This document shows, in pieces, positions 62,923-64,000 of a stretch of 64,000 nucleotides of DNA. Made by a program: the position numbers and the translations under genes. This stretch comes from Pyropia yezoensis (lineage: Eukaryota > Rhodophyta > Bangiophyceae > Bangiales > Bangiaceae): contig CM020620.1 in NCBI GenBank assembly GCA_009829735.1, positions 1,178,001 through 1,242,000 on the forward strand, written 5' to 3'. The notes beneath the pieces are model-generated. The model searched no databases, had not been told where the DNA came from, and saw only the letters and a program-made list of their open reading frames with translations. Position 1 is the first letter of the stretch. Each line of letters starts with the position of its first letter.

Positions 62923-64000
62923 TTAATCGTCAAGCAAAATGGCAAGGCACATTTCCTCTGCAGCAGCGAGCAAGGCATCGTCGGCCTCTGCTTCGGCCTC
63001 TTTCGCTGCTGCTTCCTTGTCCTTTTGCTGACGATGGGCAGCTATCGTGTTCACAGCCCCTGCCACCATATTAGTCGCCCACTTGTTCATATCGTCCTCG
63101 CGCTTCTCAAGACAGGCTGCCGACTCCCCAGGGCTGGTCCCGGCTGCTGTCTTGGCACTAGTCGTCCGCATGTCCGACTCCTTCGTCGCTTTGCGAGCGC
63201 CAGCCGCCGCTGTGGCCCGACGCTTGCCGAGGTTGAACGACGAGTCGCCCAAGCCGCATCCCACGGCCGCTTTCTGCAGCAATCGCACAGAGCGCTCCAG
63301 GAAGGTGGCTCCAACCAGGGCCTTGATGTTCTGGTTGTCATGCCCATGCCACGCCTTCAAGCCTTGCTCACTGCAGAGGCCGATGGATCCATGCCTGTCC
63401 AGGAAGTCGGGCGCGTGACAGCAGAGGATGTGGAACTTGGGGATGACACTGCACCACTCAAAGTCCGCAATGAGGCCGCCTACAAAGGCAGCTACTCGTC
63501 GATGGAAAGAGGCTCGCTCAGCCGGCGGGATGATCTCAGCCCGGTTCATCACAGGTATGATAGAGCCCCAGAGAGTGCACGCATTGCGATAGGCACGCGC
63601 GCGCGATGCGGGAATAAACGTGTCCAGCAGGTCGCACAAGAGCTCCAGGTTGACAGCAATCGTGTGGCACTGCTTCCCAGCGAACGATCCCCCGTGGTAC
63701 GGAGCCGGGCATACACCCACGCCGGACCGGAGGGCCTCAGCCATTGCCGTGGCGTACTCAGCCGCCCTCTCAGGCCCTTGATCGAACACAACCGCTTCAA
63801 CGTCAAGGATGAGAAGGTAGCCCGTGCCACCCTGGGCCACGTGCAGCGGCATTGGGGCAATGTCAGCAACGTCAATGACCAGGAGGGGCTTCCGCTCAAT
63901 CGACAGGTGCTCGGTCATGCCCAGGGGCTCGTCCATGCCCGCGAGTGGCACATCTTGGTGAGCGAGAGCCATGGCCTCAGCGTCCTCGATCGTACGAAGC
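62923..64000 (-). CDS. Transposase-like protein, C-terminal part (runs off the window)
   Basis: About 359 codons, open to the right edge, so the start is outside; the first ATG inside is at 63972. Motifs in order: LHVAQGGTGYLL, PYHGGSFAGKQCHTI, IPKFHILCCHAPDFL, GSIGLCSEQGLKAWHG. A Lys/Ala/Glu-rich coiled-coil-like tail ends at 62923. The pattern HGGxFxG ... PKxHxLxxHxxxFL ... SEQGxKAxHG resembles, from memory, the C-terminal half of the same transposase-like family suggested for 60479-62014. A RAG1-like or Transib-like origin is possible but not shown. Confidence 0.5.
   Translation of the reverse strand, partial: LRTIEDAEAMALAHQDVPLAGMDEPLGMTEHLSIERKPLLVIDVADIAPMPLHVAQGGTGYLLILDVEAVVFDQGPERAAEYATAMAEALRSGVGVCPAPYHGGSFAGKQCHTIAVNLELLCDLLDTFIPASRARAYRNACTLWGSIIPVMNRAEIIPPAERASFHRRVAAFVGGLIADFEWCSVIPKFHILCCHAPDFLDRHGSIGLCSEQGLKAWHGHDNQNIKALVGATFLERSVRLLQKAAVGCGLGDSSFNLGKRRATAAAGARKATKESDMRTTSAKTAAGTSPGESAACLEKREDDMNKWATNMVAGAVNTIAAHRQQKDKEAAAKEAEAEADDALLAAAEEMCLAILLDD

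Overview
The window is eukaryotic and GC-rich, and almost all of it (1-60478) is LTR retrotransposon DNA. All of it belongs to one group of Ty3/gypsy elements with a chromodomain. Three families are present, called F1, F2 and F3 here. Host identity cannot be fixed from the sequence. An alga, protist or fungus with a large repeat fraction is plausible. Only 60479-64000 lies outside the retrotransposons, and it too looks transposon-derived.

The three families share one plan: LTR - an identical 18-base primer binding site - gag (586-727 aa, one CCHC knuckle) - a GGGAAAC -1 frameshift site just before the gag stop - pol (protease, RT, RNase H, integrase, chromodomain) - a convergent junction - a long antisense ORF of 647-815 aa (aORF) on the other strand - polypurine tract - LTR. 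Insertions where both flanks are visible have 5-bp target duplications.

The window is three sequence pieces joined by two runs of exactly 500 N: piece 1 (1-19500), piece 2 (20001-44023) and piece 3 (44524-64000). Piece 1 is in the wrong place and orientation. Its reverse complement overlaps the right end of piece 2 (15497-19500 with 40022-44023) and the left end of piece 3 (1-12706 with 44524-57232). It therefore bridges the second gap with about 2.8 kb (12707-15496). The large inverted repeats are assembly duplicates, not biology. Many frame breaks near piece ends are single-base homopolymer differences between these duplicates.

Re-ordered as piece 2, piece 1 reversed, piece 3, the locus is a clean nest. 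An F3 element (3B, minus strand, 5' LTR 59906-60478) inserted into a transposase-like gene at 60479. F1 inserted into 3B pol (TSD gttct). A second F3 element (3A, from 26122) and an F2 element (F2', ending 25674) each inserted into the 3B antisense ORF (TSD actac for 3A). A further F2 element (from 35099) inserted into the tail of 3A (TSD tcgtg). F2 looks youngest: its LTRs are nearly identical and its gag, pol and aORF are essentially open. F1 is the most decayed.

Right of 60479 are two same-strand gene pieces. One (60479-62014) resembles the N-terminal half, the other (62923 to the edge) the C-terminal half, of a transposase-like family. Between them is a 0.9-kb spacer with an inverted repeat.
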